From contig LR746274.1 of NCBI GenBank assembly GCA_902729315.2, positions 8,450,537 through 8,514,536 on the forward strand: 64,000 nt of DNA, given 5' to 3'. A program made the translations under genes and the position numbers. The notes beneath the pieces are model-generated. The model was not told the origin of the DNA, did no database searches, and was given only the letters and a program-made list of their open reading frames with translations. Position 1 is the first letter of the stretch. Every line of letters starts with the position of its first letter. This document shows positions 1 through 12,600 of this stretch, one piece after another. Origin of the DNA: Spirodela intermedia (Eukaryota; Streptophyta; Magnoliopsida; Alismatales; Araceae).

Positions 1-2841
1 TTTATCAGAACGGGAAAGCCTTTCAGAAATAGAGGGACCATCCGTCCATTTATTATAACCTCCATGCAACCAAATCTCAGTAGCATGAGCAAGTGGGCGG
101 GAGCTTCTGTTGTAGAAAATTCGAACCATGTCCTTTTCTTTGAATACAGTCGGTTCTATGTGCCATAAACTTTCAACGGACGGAACAGCCTGTCTTATAA
201 AATGGTATAGAGCTTGTCGCCTTTTTTCAACCTCAATCCTTGCCTGTGCTCGGTCGGCTTCTCTTCCTGCTCTTTCTTCTTCTTCTCGGCGTTGCTCTTC
301 AGCCTGACGTTCTCTCTCAGCTTGTTCTTCTGCAAGTTTCTGAAGTTCCCTTCGTTTCTCTTCAACCAAAAACTCTTCAAATGCAGATGCATTCATTTCA
401 CCCTCTATGTCAATATGAAAATCCTTGAAGTCATTATTCTCATATATACTCCCACCATTGAAGAACACAAAATCCATCTTGTATGCCTCTTTAGGAACAT
501 GAATTTGGCAAGACCACCAATCTCCATGAAGGTCGGTCTTGTGCAGTTTCTCAGTAAAAGACTTCCATTTCCAATCATTGAAAGCTCCCTTAATAGAAAT
601 ATCTGATTCATTTACAAGGGCAGATATGCTTCGGTTAAGAAAAATTTGGCAAGGCTGATCAACTTTCATCACTTGTGGATAAAAAAAGATCTTCTTCCCA
701 CTGGAAACGTTTTCCTCAGCAATTTTATTTAGAATTTGTTTCTGTATTTCTGGGTCCACCTCATCCTCTGGTTTTACCTCAACAACCGTTTCTTCTTCAA
801 CACTTAAATCTACAACGTTCTCTTTGTGACCAGTCATCCTTTCTTCCTCTGACGACCTATCAACAACCTGCTCTTCATCCAAAGTTTTATTTAGAATCTG
901 TTTGTGTATTTCTGGGTCCACCTCAATCTCTGGTTTTGCCTCAACAACTGTTTCTTCTTCGACACTTAAATCTATAACGTTTTCTACGTGACCAGTCGTC
1001 CTTTCTTCCTCTGATGACTCCTCGACAACTTTCTCTTCATCCACGCCAATATCTTTAAGGCCTTTCATGTCCCCTAGAATATTTTCCGTCTGATCCTCAA
1101 CATCGAACACCGTTTGTTGTAATGATTCTGTCTTTCCCGTTTCACTGGAGATAATTGACATTGAATCATCTTCTTCTACCGGTGATACTTCCCGTCCAAT
1201 TCCGTCATGATTACTTACTTTGCCCCCCTTTTCATCTACCATGTTGTCTGTCCTGGCAATCTTTTCATCTTCCTTCTCAACAATTTTATCACCCTCCAAC
1301 TCATCAGTATCAATCCGATTGGAAATTTTAGTGGGATTTGAGGATAATACCTTCCCTTCTACAGATTCAGTGCCTTCAATTTCTTCCTCCAAATCATCTG
1401 TGTTCTTTTGCGTGGGAACAAATGAGCTGACTGTGACACTCTTTGTCTCCAGAATAGTTTGTTCACTAGATCTAGAAACCATGTCGCCATCTTCTATTGC
1501 TTCCTGGTCCTTTTTCTGTGTGCTCGTCCCAATTTGTTGTCCTGGAGAAAATCCTCTGGGGGTGGAACGGTTGGTCTTTGGGATCAAACTCCTCCTTGAA
1601 CGCCGCCTCGGGTAGTCTGCAAGTAATCTGTTGTGAAGGGACCAGGATTGGCACAATTTTTTATACCATGCCACCAGCGTGGGTGCTCACCTGAGCTTGC
1701 TGTCATGCGAGGTAGAGCTCTCATTTGGGGGATTTGTCTACAACATGTGGGAGACTGGAACACAGAGATGAAAACAGAAGAGAAGGAACACATTCAAAAT
1801 ATCACCCTTGACATCAAGGCCATCAAGGTCAATTCAAAGAAATATCTTAAAAATCTTTACTTCAATTCATTAAAATAATTTATGATGCATAAGCACCTAG
1901 ATCATTCCCAGAAATAGGAGCGCCAAACAGTAATGGTGGCATGGCGTTCTTCCATCACGGTCAGAAAAAATGGAGATGCTAAAGATTCTGTCTCTACTAA
2001 TCAACTGAAAGCGAAGAGAATTCATGATCATATCTCAAGCACCAGAAATGTATAAATTACCACTGGCATTTAGAAAAACTATCCCAGAAGAAAGAGGACG
2101 CTGAAAGATGTAGGACTCAATCAAACACACACAGAGATACAAAGCGACAGCAGCTCTCGCTCATTTCTGACAAAAAAATCAAGAAAAATCTGCGAAAAAG
2201 GTTTTCCACCACAACCACAACCAATATGGCAACAAAAGCTGTCCATTAAATATTAAAATTTTGCACCATCTGCTCACCAGAAATCTGTATAAATAAGAAA
2301 ATATGCTTCACGTCCGTAGAAAATAGCAATAAGAACGAAAAGCAAAGTGCCCCAGTGAAGTGAAGGAGACGGGCAGGAGAATTTCATAGCATCAGAATTT
2401 ATCTACAGCTCACGTAAAAAAAATGCATAATAGCAATAAAGTCGAAAAGCAAAGTCCCCAGTGAAGAACTGAAGGAGACGGGCAGGAGAATTTCATAGGA
2501 TCAGAATTTGTCTACAGCTTACGTAAAAAGTAGTCATTATAGCGATAAAAGAACGAAAAACAAAGTCCCCACTGAAGAACTGAAGGAGACGGGCAGGAGA
2601 ATTTCATAACGTCAGAATTTAACCACAGCTTACGTAAAAAATAGCCATTAAAGCGATAAAAAAAAGGAAAAGCAAAATCTCCAGTGAAGAACAGAGGGAG
2701 ACGGGGAGGAGAATTTCATAGCATCAGAATTTATCTACAGCTTACTTGAGACGACAGATTCACAATGGGCCTGATCCTGAATCCTCCAGGGAGTACCTCC
2801 CTGCAGTCCACAGGGCCCCTGGCATGGAGAGTAATCTCCAT
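1..2841 (-). CDS. SS3: Starch synthase III, plastidial; 5' part of gene, runs off left edge
   Basis: Soluble starch synthase III elongates amylopectin chains from ADP-glucose in the plastid. Exons on the minus strand: 2841-2746, 1754-1691, and 1616 through base 1; introns have GT-AG ends and phases agree. The start MEITLHARGPVDCREV opens an Arg/Ser-rich, acid-poor N-terminus typical of a transit peptide. After a long acidic linker come a first starch-binding module (CBM53; around 690-370, with GAFNDWKWKSFTEKL and YKMDFVFFNGGSIYEN), a charged helix rich in Glu/Arg/Gln (around 360-210), and the start of a second CBM53 (WLHGGYNKWTDGPSISERL) that reaches the window edge. About 590 residues are visible. 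The glycosyltransferase domain lies outside the window. The acidic linker is much shorter than in cereal SS3. The reading frame is open throughout exon 3. Identity rests on the CBM53-helix-CBM53 order, which is specific to SS3. Confidence 0.93.
725..1048 (-). repeat. In-frame 162-bp tandem duplication in the SS3 acidic linker
   Basis: Two adjacent copies (725-886 and 887-1048) of a 162-bp unit encode a 54-residue repeat. Each copy reads roughly SSEEER.TGH.ENV.DLSVEEE followed by TVVE.KPE.EVDPEI.KQIL. Because 162 is a multiple of three the frame is preserved. Most differences between copies leave Glu, Asp and Val positions conserved. Confidence 0.9.
2325..2745 (-). repeat. Four-copy ~110-bp tandem repeat at the 5' end of SS3 intron 1
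   Basis: The core GGAGACGGGCAGGAGAATTT recurs near 2366, 2474, 2585 and (variant) 2697, spacing 108-112 bp. Each unit also carries the donor-like motif GTAAGCTGT or GTGAGCTGT on the minus strand, at 2413-2408, 2522-2517 and 2633-2628. The last unit, at 2745-2740, is the actual splice donor of SS3 exon 1. The repeat therefore lies inside intron 1 (1755-2745) and abuts exon 1. Confidence 0.85.
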
Positions 2842-3540
2842 TTCCTCTGCTCCTGTTGCTGCAGCTGCAGATGTCTGCAGAGATCACCCTTCCCCGGACA
2901 ATCTTGTTCCCCCAATGAGCCCACACCCCCCCCCCTCCCCGCTTTCCACTCACCCACAAACAACAATCACTTCCGTACCCAGTTACAGCGAAATACAGCA
3001 GGAGATAAACCAGAGACGTTCAGAGGTAAAAGCCATCCCAAGAAGAAGCGTCTAACAGCAGAGCCCCAATTCCAACCCACCCCATCAGCCCTCCTCCTAA
3101 TTACCCTTCCTCTCTCCCTTATCACCCTCCTCGTCTACTCATCGTCCTCTACCCTCCAAAACCCTGCACGATCCTCCAAAAACCGAGACCAAAATCAACG
3201 GTCGATCCTTCTCCCCGGCCAAACCAGAGGGCCCCCCACCACCTTCTTCTTCGCCGACTCCGGCGACGTCAGGTTGTAGGCCCCCCCCGACTGGTTCGAC
3301 GGCGGTGCTTCCTCCGCCGAATATTCCGGAGAGAGAGAGAAGAAGAGAGAGAGGGGGCCCAGATGGCCCCACAGGAGCAGCGACCCTTAGCGCTTACCCA
3401 TGATCGATCTGTGATCGACGCCGCAGTGGATGAAAGCAGAGCCGGACATGTGGTGGTGGCGCTCGTTACCGCATCCACGTCGGCCGGGGAGGTGGATTCT
3501 GGCCACACGTCGAGATGCTGCGGCAGAGTCTCATGTGATA
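2842..3540 (-). other. SS3 5' untranslated region, possibly with an intron
   Basis: This lies between a TATA-like motif and the SS3 start codon. A good donor (GG followed by GTAAGC, exon end at 3398 on the minus strand) and several CTGCAG acceptor-like sites at 2860-2880 would allow a ~500-bp leader intron. A poly-C tract (2926-2935 region) and GA/CT runs are present. A short upstream ATG frame (from 3508) crosses the putative donor. The intron is inference only. Confidence 0.4.
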
Positions 3541-3567
3541 AGCTAAGCTCACTGCCACATTTTGGTC

Positions 3568-3573
3568 TTTATA
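3568..3573 (-). promoter_or_regulatory. TATA box of SS3 (putative)
   Basis: TATAAA reads on the minus strand within TTTTTATAAAGACC. It lies about 730 bp upstream of the SS3 start codon, with a GC-rich leader between them. It is the clearest TATA motif between SS3 and the tandem array. Confidence 0.45.
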
Positions 3574-3779
3574 AAAACTCCCTTAAATATTAAAATATTG
3601 TTTTCATACCCTTTTTCGAACTGCCATGTGAATAACTTTCATGTGTTTTATTTTCATGAAACCCCTCACCAATTTTTGAATTAAGGAAATCCCAAGTTAT
3701 TTTAATTTTATTTTGTTAATAGCATCTCTCAAATCATTGACTTACGGGAAAGAGTGTAAAATTCTTAGAACTGTCATTG

Positions 3780-4940
3780 TAATTGTTGTTGATCGTTAAT
3801 GACCCTTGTAAATTGACACCTATAATTAGTCAACTATTTCCTTTATATATTAACAGTTTTCAAATACTGATGTTATCTCTCTAGTTGACCCTTAATGTGT
3901 AAATTGATCATACAATTAGTCAACTACTTCTTTTATCAATTGACCATTGTTCAAATAATGATGTTATCTCTCCAATTGACCCTTAATGACCCTTGTAAAT
4001 TGATCCTAAAATTAGTCAACTATTTCCTTCATCAATTGACCATTGTTCAAATAATGATGTTATCTCTCTATTTGACCCTTAATGACCCTAGTAAATTGAC
4101 ACCTATAATTAGTCAACTATTTCTTTTATATATTGACAGTTCAAATACTGATGTTATCTCTCCAATTGACCCTTAATGTGTAAATTGATCGTACAATTAG
4201 TCAACTACTTCCTTTATCAATTGACCATTGTTCAAATAATGATGTTTTCTCTCCAATTGAACCTTTATGACCTTTGTAAATTGATCCTAAAATTAATAAA
4301 CTATTTCCTTCATCAATTGACCATTGTTCAAATAATGATGTTATCTCTCCAATTGACCCCTAATGACCCTTGTAAATTGATCCTAAAATTAGTCAACTAT
4401 TTCCTTCATCAATTGACCATTATTCAAATAATGATGTTATCTCTCTATTCGACCCTTAATGACCCTGGTAAATTGACACCTATAATTAGTCAACTATTTC
4501 CCTTGTAAATTAATCTTCAATCAGACAATGTTATAATTGCTCCAATTGACCCCTAATGACCCTTGTCAATTGACCCCTAAAATTAATTAATTATTTCCCT
4601 TGTAAATTGGACTCTTGTTCAAGCAATGCTATTATATCTCTAGTTGACCCTTAATGACCCTTGTAAATTGATCCATAGAATTAGTCAATTATTTTCCTTG
4701 TAAATTGACCATCAATCAAACAACACTATCATATCTCAATTGACCCTTAATGATCCTCCTAAATTGACACTTATATTAGTCAACTATTTCCTTTGTAAAT
4801 TGACCCTTTTTCAAACAATGTTATTATCTCTCTAATTGACCCTTAATGGCCCTCAAAATTGACCCTAGAATTAGTCAACTATTTCTTCATATATCGACAC
4901 TCAATCAAACAATGGTATTATCTCACCAACTGACCCTCAT
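3780..4940. repeat. ~95-bp tandem array rich in TTGAC/GTCAA cores
   Basis: About twelve degenerate units recur. Landmarks are TTGACCCTTAATGACC, TGTAAATTGA, ATTAGTCAACTATTTCC and CAAATAATGATGTTATCTC; the AGTCAACTA landmark recurs about every 85-100 bp (near 3835, 3918, 4014, 4112, 4199, 4391, 4490, 4773, 4874). No coding frame survives. The TTGAC core is that of the WRKY W-box, and each unit has several. The array lies about 200 bp beyond the SS3 TATA motif on its upstream side. Confidence 0.85.
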
Positions 4941-6621
4941 TCATAGAATAATAATGATCATGCTAATGATTGATTGAACAATCAAGCCTAAAGATCACTA
5001 TTTTTCAACCTAATTTAGATTAATAAAGAGAGCCCTACAAACACTACAATCTCAGCCTCCAATGGTTGTTGCTGTTGCTTGACCCAAGGAAAGATAACCC
5101 TCAATCTATTTGTCATCACCTCTAGAGTCAAACCCACCAATTTTAAAGCAAACAAGATATAACGCAACTAATGCTGGGTCAACTGGGCAGGTCAACTATG
5201 GCACCCATTGAGCACCAGTCAAAGCCCTTGTTTGACTTGAAAATCCTGACATTTTTATGCAAAAGTATCATACTTACCATAATCCTCATCTATATAACAC
5301 ATAATTTATACCATTTTTGAATAAATTTGATGTTGAAAGATGGTCTAGATGCTATGGCCACACCCTTTCCTCATATGGTTAGGTCAACGGGTGCCTTTTT
5401 GAAAGCCCAAGCTTGGTGTAAAACAACATCTCCTAAAGCCAGATGCAGCCCCAAAGAAAAAGGCCACAAAATAAGTACAAGGCCCCCGCTACTATGAAGC
5501 CCAAATTAGGCTAAGCCCAACCCAGAATCGGGATGGTGGGGGGGGGGCCTCCCACAGGAGTGGGGCACACGTAGGCAACTGTGTCAGGGAAGGGAGGATG
5601 AGGTGGCACCTGCCACGTGGATATTCGAGCCAGCAGATATTGAATAAAGCCCATATTTTTTAGTGGCCTGACTTTGAGGCCCAATTCCAGAAAAAGATAT
5701 CCCGGTGGGCCTGGACTTGAGGGAGGAATGGTGAGTTGACACACAGGACAAGGGGGTGTGGACCCAGTGATGTACCAGATCTTGGCCTCAGACCCTCTTC
5801 AAGAACCATTTTTTTTATGGGCTGGGTTTTCAGCCCAAGCCCGAAAAAAGATCCTGGTGGGTCCCTGTTTGACCATTTACATCACCCAGAAGCTCATGGA
5901 TTTGACCACACCTCAAGAAACCGACGTTAAATCCAATAACATACCTGACAATAGAGACAGAAAGGCTCTTGCACAGGGCAAAGTTTAAGATGGTTGACTT
6001 TTATACGACCCTTTTTCGATAACACATTGGGGGGGGGGGGAGGGGAGGTCAGCAGACATATAGGTCAACACCACGGTTTTGACTTCTCTGTTTGCAGAGG
6101 TCAACCCTTCTTGCTTGGTAGAAGTCAACACTTGGCTGTCAACTGGACCCCGCTGATACTTCCATGCCCTTTGAGGAAGTCAAACCTCCAGAAATGACCA
6201 AAGCTGCGTGGAAGAAAGGGGATCTTCTGCACAAGATATCAGAGAGAAACAGCGGTCAGGACAAGGCAATTAAGAAGAGCGAGAGAGAGAGAGAAGTTTC
6301 AGATGAATTTTCAACACGGTATTGGGCCGGGCCGGGCCATTCACCATCGGCCCAATATAAGGCAGACCCTTGGGTCGGCTTAGAGCCCCACAAGTCCAAG
6401 TTGAATCATTTAATTCCTCAGCAATTCCCTATGTTCAGGGCAAATACCACCTCAAAATCATCTGAGCTACTCACTTCCGCTCACAACCAACCGATCCAAA
6501 TCGGACCCGTCTGATTCCCCCCGATTTCACTATGATTGTGGGCCCTGATTCTACCCCAAAACCAGATCAAAGATCACTAATTCTATGAATACCTCTCATT
6601 TGGTGGGTTGACTTTGGGGGG
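4941..6621. other. Intergenic region between SS3 and the AXR1 3' end
   Basis: No gene is recognised here. It contains two diverged copies of a short GGCCCA-rich segment (about 5650-5720 and 5800-5870), a poly-G tract at about 6027-6044, and a GGGCCGGGCC stretch followed by GGCCCAATATAAGG near 6345. The AXR1 3' untranslated region should occupy roughly 6300-6621. Confidence 0.5.
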
Positions 6622-9600
6622 CTACAACGCCAGCAGCTGGGACTTGTTGTCTATGCCGTTGAAGATGAAAGTGCCCGACATGGGCACAAACTGCCGGGTG
6701 ATGAGCTGCAAAAGTCCACGAGATCAATCACAACATCACATAAAAAAAAAAATTACCCACATAAAAATTGCTATGCGGGCAGTTTATGATCACATAGAAA
6801 AAAAATTACCCACATATATTTACGCATAGTATATGTACCTAAGCATGAAAGGGAGAAAGCTTAAGATGAGAATGAGATAGAACCTTGATGACTTCCTGAG
6901 AGGCAACGCCGCCCACATATGCGGCGACGGCGTGGATCTCTGCTGCGCCAAATCGGCACATCTCAGTGATCAGATCCTCCTGGAGGGCTGACGCGTGGCA
7001 GCCTACCTCAGTCAATATGGCGATGGCGATGGCCTTTAGACGGGCAACATCCTCGTCCATGTCGCTGTTGCAGACACTATAGCTAAATTAAGCAACTCAG
7101 CAGGATGGATCAGAAAGGAGGGTGAGAATAGTGGGGGTGGGAAGGGGGAGTGAAGGGCATTTGTCGGCATACCTATCGAAGACCCCCGGGAATCTGTTGT
7201 AGTTGGCAGCGAACCGGTCGACGGCTCGGAAGAGGACGTAAAATCCGGCAGCAAAGCTGAAAGAGTAAGAAACGCTTATGAAAAAACCTTGGCTTGGAGA
7301 TGGTCTAGCAACTGACAGAGCCTAATTTAGAATAGAAGGAGGAGAGTATCAATAATCTGCCCCTGAAGAAAATTTCTGATTAGGGTAGGGAACAATTGAT
7401 GGATATTACATCAAATTTATTGAAGATTAGTCTTGATGGTTTTCCTATTGCTCAAGTGATCTATTGGGCTTGGGAAGCATATATGAATTCCCTAAGTCAA
7501 CGTCACAAACTTCTCGGAGGTTAATATTAATGGGTTCCCCTAAGATTTTATCAAATCAAATTTCTAGGAAATTATTGTCAGTGGGTTTCCAATGGCTGAT
7601 CTTGCGATTGGTCCTGACAACCAGAGATGGATCCCTTATGAATTACATCATATGAAATTTCTAGGAAAACAGAGATAACAGGGTTCCTAGTTGCTGAGAT
7701 GAACCCGCAATGGGGCTTGAGAAACATAGATGGTTTCCTTAAGTCTAATGGTTTCCTTGTTCCTGGAGCAAACTCCTAATCGGGTTCGGAAAACATAGAA
7801 AGATTCATAAAGTTCATCTTACAAGCCAGACCGAGACAGAATTTAATGAATTTGACAGTCGAGCAATTTCGAATCCAGATTACTTGATTATAACTGATCA
7901 TTACCAAAGGGGCTCTGTCTAGCACTGTTAATTCCATAAGAACTAAAAAGAACTTGTTACAGCCCTCCTCCACCTAACCCCCCACTGTTCAGGCAAGTAA
8001 CAGTACCTCTTATCATTCTTCTTTCACATTTAGTCCGATTCCATGATCATTAGCATTTAGAAACAGAAATCGAAATGACTAACCTGAAATCCTCGTCTGT
8101 CAAATATTTCTGTAATTCTGGTGGAACAGGAGAACTGAACTCATCCTCAATGGTGCGGTATCTGATCACCTGAACAACCAACCAGTAATATGACAGTCTG
8201 AGACATCACAAAAAAAAAGTTCCAATTAAAGGAAGATATATATTCCGAACCTAATATTTATATCATGGTTTAGCAAAAATAGCACTTCAAGGTACACCAG
8301 TACCATGAGAATATCATTACAAACCTTTAGAGATATCAAATAGTCAATGCTTTGAAATTAAGTAGCCAGGCAGTTTGGAACTCTGAGAGGAATTCCAGCC
8401 ATCATCAACGTAATTTTAGCAAACTTGCCGGAAGAAGAACTTAAAGGCCCTCTAGACGTATCCTTGTCATAGGTAATGGAGGTCCACTATTCCATAGTCT
8501 GGGCATCATTGAACTGAGCCTAGACCTATCCTGGAGTTAAGAGGAAATGACAGGGAACTTCTGCCACGAGCTGAACTTCGAAAAAGCGGAAGAAAAGGGT
8601 AAATTATAGCGGTGCAAGGACTCTCATCCTTTCCTCATGTTAGAGAAAGTGCACAGCTGTTCATTAAAGGGAGCCTAAGAATCTCAGAGCAGCTATCTGG
8701 GCACACTAAGGTGTGCCAATTAGCTGAGGCTGAGCCAGAATAGAGTTATCTGATAACCTAATAGAATAGAGTTCGGTTCAGAAATGGTGCCATTAAGATG
8801 GAGGCCTTTCACTTACATAAAGCTTCCTTGCATTTTTGCAGAAGTTCTTTATGTCTGCCTTTGAAATGGCATCAGGATCTCTTCCTATTCTCTTTAGTAT
8901 AGTCCTCACACGGTGTTCCATTGCAAGGCAGTCAGCCTCCGCCTTAGCTTGGTAGATCTTTTGCAGATTTATATAGTACCTGTTGCAGGGAAAATGTCAA
9001 ACCATACAGATGGAAGTATATTACACCGGATCTAATGACAGCCTAAATATTCACAAACGTAATCACTAACTCTGTTAAAGATGTCATATCCGGAATTGAA
9101 CCCTCAAGAGGTGGTTCCCCTCCACCTTCATTCTCAACGAACTCCTGAATAAGTTAAAAGAAATAATATGTTGCTGGGTTGATTTATACTGCAAAACAAA
9201 AGTGTAAAAGAAAAAAGAAACAAAGACCAGCGACAGAACCTTAAAAAACATCTACTAACAGAAACTTGTTCTCCCAATTTGCATCAAATATGTTGCATCA
9301 AATTTAGCAGTTCAACCAATGTGCAACCATTCTTGTTCTCCAACTACTGCCTTGTAGTAAATAAATAAAAATCATTAACAGTTACCCTATGGGTAACATC
9401 AATTCCATGATCGAAAACATCAAAGGAGAACATGCTAGGTGAATAGGATACTGAGTTGGCCCTTATCAGCACGTCCAAGACCTCTGTAGGCTATAATGAT
9501 GAAGCATATGGATAAAACCTAATGAAACAAGCCAGCACTAAATCGAGATGGGTTATGACGTGATCCAAGGCAAATAGCATCAAGTTTATATGATTACTGA

Positions 9601-12600
9601 GGGCTTAGGTGCATACCAAGAAAAGCCTTCCCTGATATACTCTTATCGTTTGTTTCAATCAGTATCATTTGTTGATACTGTAGGCATGATACCGCCAACT
9701 TAGGGAAGGGAATTGGGAGTGTCAGAATCTTAGGTAAGACTTCTTTAACGCGAGAATATGAGAAATCAAGGATGACTGCAGTATTCGACTTGATAAGTGA
9801 TTTAAAAAATTCATAACAAAACCATATATTCCAATTTATTGACGTCAATAGGCCTGGGTTAAAATCTCACATCATCAATATATTACGGGACTTTTTATGA
9901 AACGGAAAAAACAAAGTCAAATGTCATTAGAAATTTTCTCACTGGTCAACAACAGACCATTAAATTTTAGACGAGCAAGGATTCTTAGCAAATATACTAC
10001 ACAAAGAGAAAAAAAAAACTTTCAACCTAGTGACGTAGCATATCAAATGAAATGAGATAGGATTTTTAAAAAAAATTAAAACACAAAAATATATCCACCT
10101 TTAAAGCCGCTACTAAGACCCAAAAGTCAGGTGAAGAAGAATCAACATCACAAGAACTATCATTTACTATCTGGCGCAGATGAGAACCTGTGGTTGAAAA
10201 AAAATGATAGGAGATAAGCTTTTAACTTCATTCATCGAAGTCTGTGAAATAAAAACATATTTCCTCATAAGCAAATGACAAGAAAACATTCTTCTTCATT
10301 TTACCCATTCAGATAAGGCAATGTTTTACTTGGCATGAAGACCTAGTAGCAAGCATGAAGGCGCCATACCAACTCATGAAATGATTAAGAACATTACATG
10401 AGATTCATGCATCCTATAACTATATCTCTGATACTAAAAAAATTCATATACATTATATTATTATAAGGAAATAGAGAATTTAAAGGGAAAAATTATCCTT
10501 TTATCTGCAGCCCAAACTACAATTTGCGAAAAACGTTCATTATTTTTTCTGTAAAATCACTATTCATGATGAAGTCCTAGAACGAGCCTGCACCAGGCAA
10601 ATGTCATTTTAAAAATACAGGTAAAGCTTGAGCAGAAAGAACAGGTCAGATCAGCCAAGAATCCACCGATCCAAGGAAGATCAGATCATGCTAGCAATTT
10701 TGAACATAAAATCGGCCTATTGAACTTCCTAAGGGACAGAGTCTGCAAATCATGGCTTAATTGAACTCCTTATTAGTTAAGATAAATGGTTCCCATAGGG
10801 CCACAAATATTTTTTAGTTCAGTTGCATACATGAATGATGCAAACAGTTAACAGTAAGGAATATAAATATATAGGGCTTATGAAACCAGAATAATTATAT
10901 TTTAGAGAGTAAGGGCATTCAAAGGAAGTAATCATCATGTATAAGCCATCTAATTTAACTCAGAAATAATTGAAAGCAAAAGCTTACTGATCCCCAGAGA
11001 AGCTGAAACCTTAAAAGCAGCTTCTACAGCTTCTTTATAGTTTTCTTCATCCAAATCAATCATATATGATTTTATGAGGTCCTGTTTTGAAAAAAATAGA
11101 AAGTCAACAACAAAAGCAAACAATACAAAGGATACCAAAATATAAGCATGACTAGGCTTAACCTTGAACTCTTTTTTTTCTTCCCTAGTTGTTGGGAAGC
11201 ATCCACCATGCATCCTAGCCCATTCTTCTGCGGCAATAACTAGGATAACAATGTATGGTGTATGCTTATGGACTACAGGGTCTGCCACTTTTAGATCAAT
11301 GGCTTTTGCAAATCTGCACAAAATTAGTAATCAAAAGAATGTCACAATACTGCAGCACCATCAGAATCGCAAGATAATTGTGAAGCCATGACTGTCGTTT
11401 AAGCTGATATAACTATTGCTCAAGTAAATCAACATACTGTTTGAGTTCAGGCCACGGATTGTGAAGCCGAAGATCATCTAGGAAATGGTCAGGTTTTGAT
11501 TCTATTACATTATGCTCCTGTCATGCAGAGAGTAATTCAAATGGGATATCATTATTCATCCAGCACAAAACTTACCCAAACATGAAATCTTTTTTGGCGA
11601 CAAAAATATGGAATTACCTTCAAACTGATCCGCACAAGCCCAGTAAGGCCATAAGATCGAGCCACTACTAGCATGACATTTTCCTGCCTACAGATCTTAT
11701 CCAACTTCACCAATAGATTTTCTACCAGCTGGTCAAATGCAATAGAGGAAAAAACAGTTCCAATTGAAGTCACAGCTGAGAAGAATTTTTTTTAAGCTGA
11801 TAAACTGAAAGAAAAATGCGTCACAGAAATGAAGAAAAATCTAGACATTAGCATGAGACGAAAGTAGATCACTAGAATGATTTTTAAGCAGAACAAATAG
11901 AAGCCAATATGAGACAAGCATTAGGTTGATTGAGGATTTATTTTTTTGGAGGGGGAAGGTGAAGGGAAGAATTGGGTGAAACCTGCAATTCATCACTCTG
12001 ACAACAGAGTGATCGGAGTATCTGATGTACATCCATTAAGCAACTAGCTTTTAAGTATCTGATGAAATTACACAGACAACGCTGGGAATATGTAGAGCTC
12101 AATTACATACAACTTTATCACTTTCTCATTGTACTCCGTGCATGAAACCCTTATTATCACCTTTATTTTGGATTATAGAAATGTTGGTAGCTCAAGTTCT
12201 TCACTTTTACAGTACCAAATATGACGACCGGTTTTCACACAAATTGCTTCGTGTATACCTTGGAGGCTGTTGATATTGCAGCCTGAGTATAGCCTGGCTT
12301 GCATGCAAGTTTTGCCCTGTAATGGTGGCCTAGCGATGGTGATATTGGGTACTTTGATTACAGGCATACCCAATTGAAATATGTGAAACAAACTAAAACC
12401 GAGGACCTTTAGGCTTCACCAAGGAATTTACATAGGATTGAGATAGAAAGGTTTCAATGTTATCCTTAGATATAATTATAAAACACCTCCCTCTTATAAA
12501 TCTAGTTGAATGAAGATACTGAAGTTTTGATTCACTCGTGTATAATTTATGTAAATTATTTTAAAGTAAATTTACAGAAAAGGATGAGTTTGCAGGGACG

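Noticed and set aside
2746-3279. 177-codon plus-strand frame opposite SS3 exon 1
   Set aside because: It is the antisense shadow of the SS3 start region and GC-rich leader; Pro/Ser-rich with no family resemblance.
3780-4940. CRISPR-like reading of the regularly spaced array
   Set aside because: Units are contiguous degenerate tandem repeats without constant repeats and unique spacers, in a plant nuclear sequence.
6164-6514. 116-codon plus-strand frame before the AXR1 3' end
   Set aside because: No recognisable domain or introns, and part overlaps the likely AXR1 3' untranslated region. Judged a chance frame.
12173-12391. Minus-strand frame in AXR1 intron 3 that looked coding-like
   Set aside because: Short, no known domain, no flanking splice support; may be an old insertion but cannot be identified.
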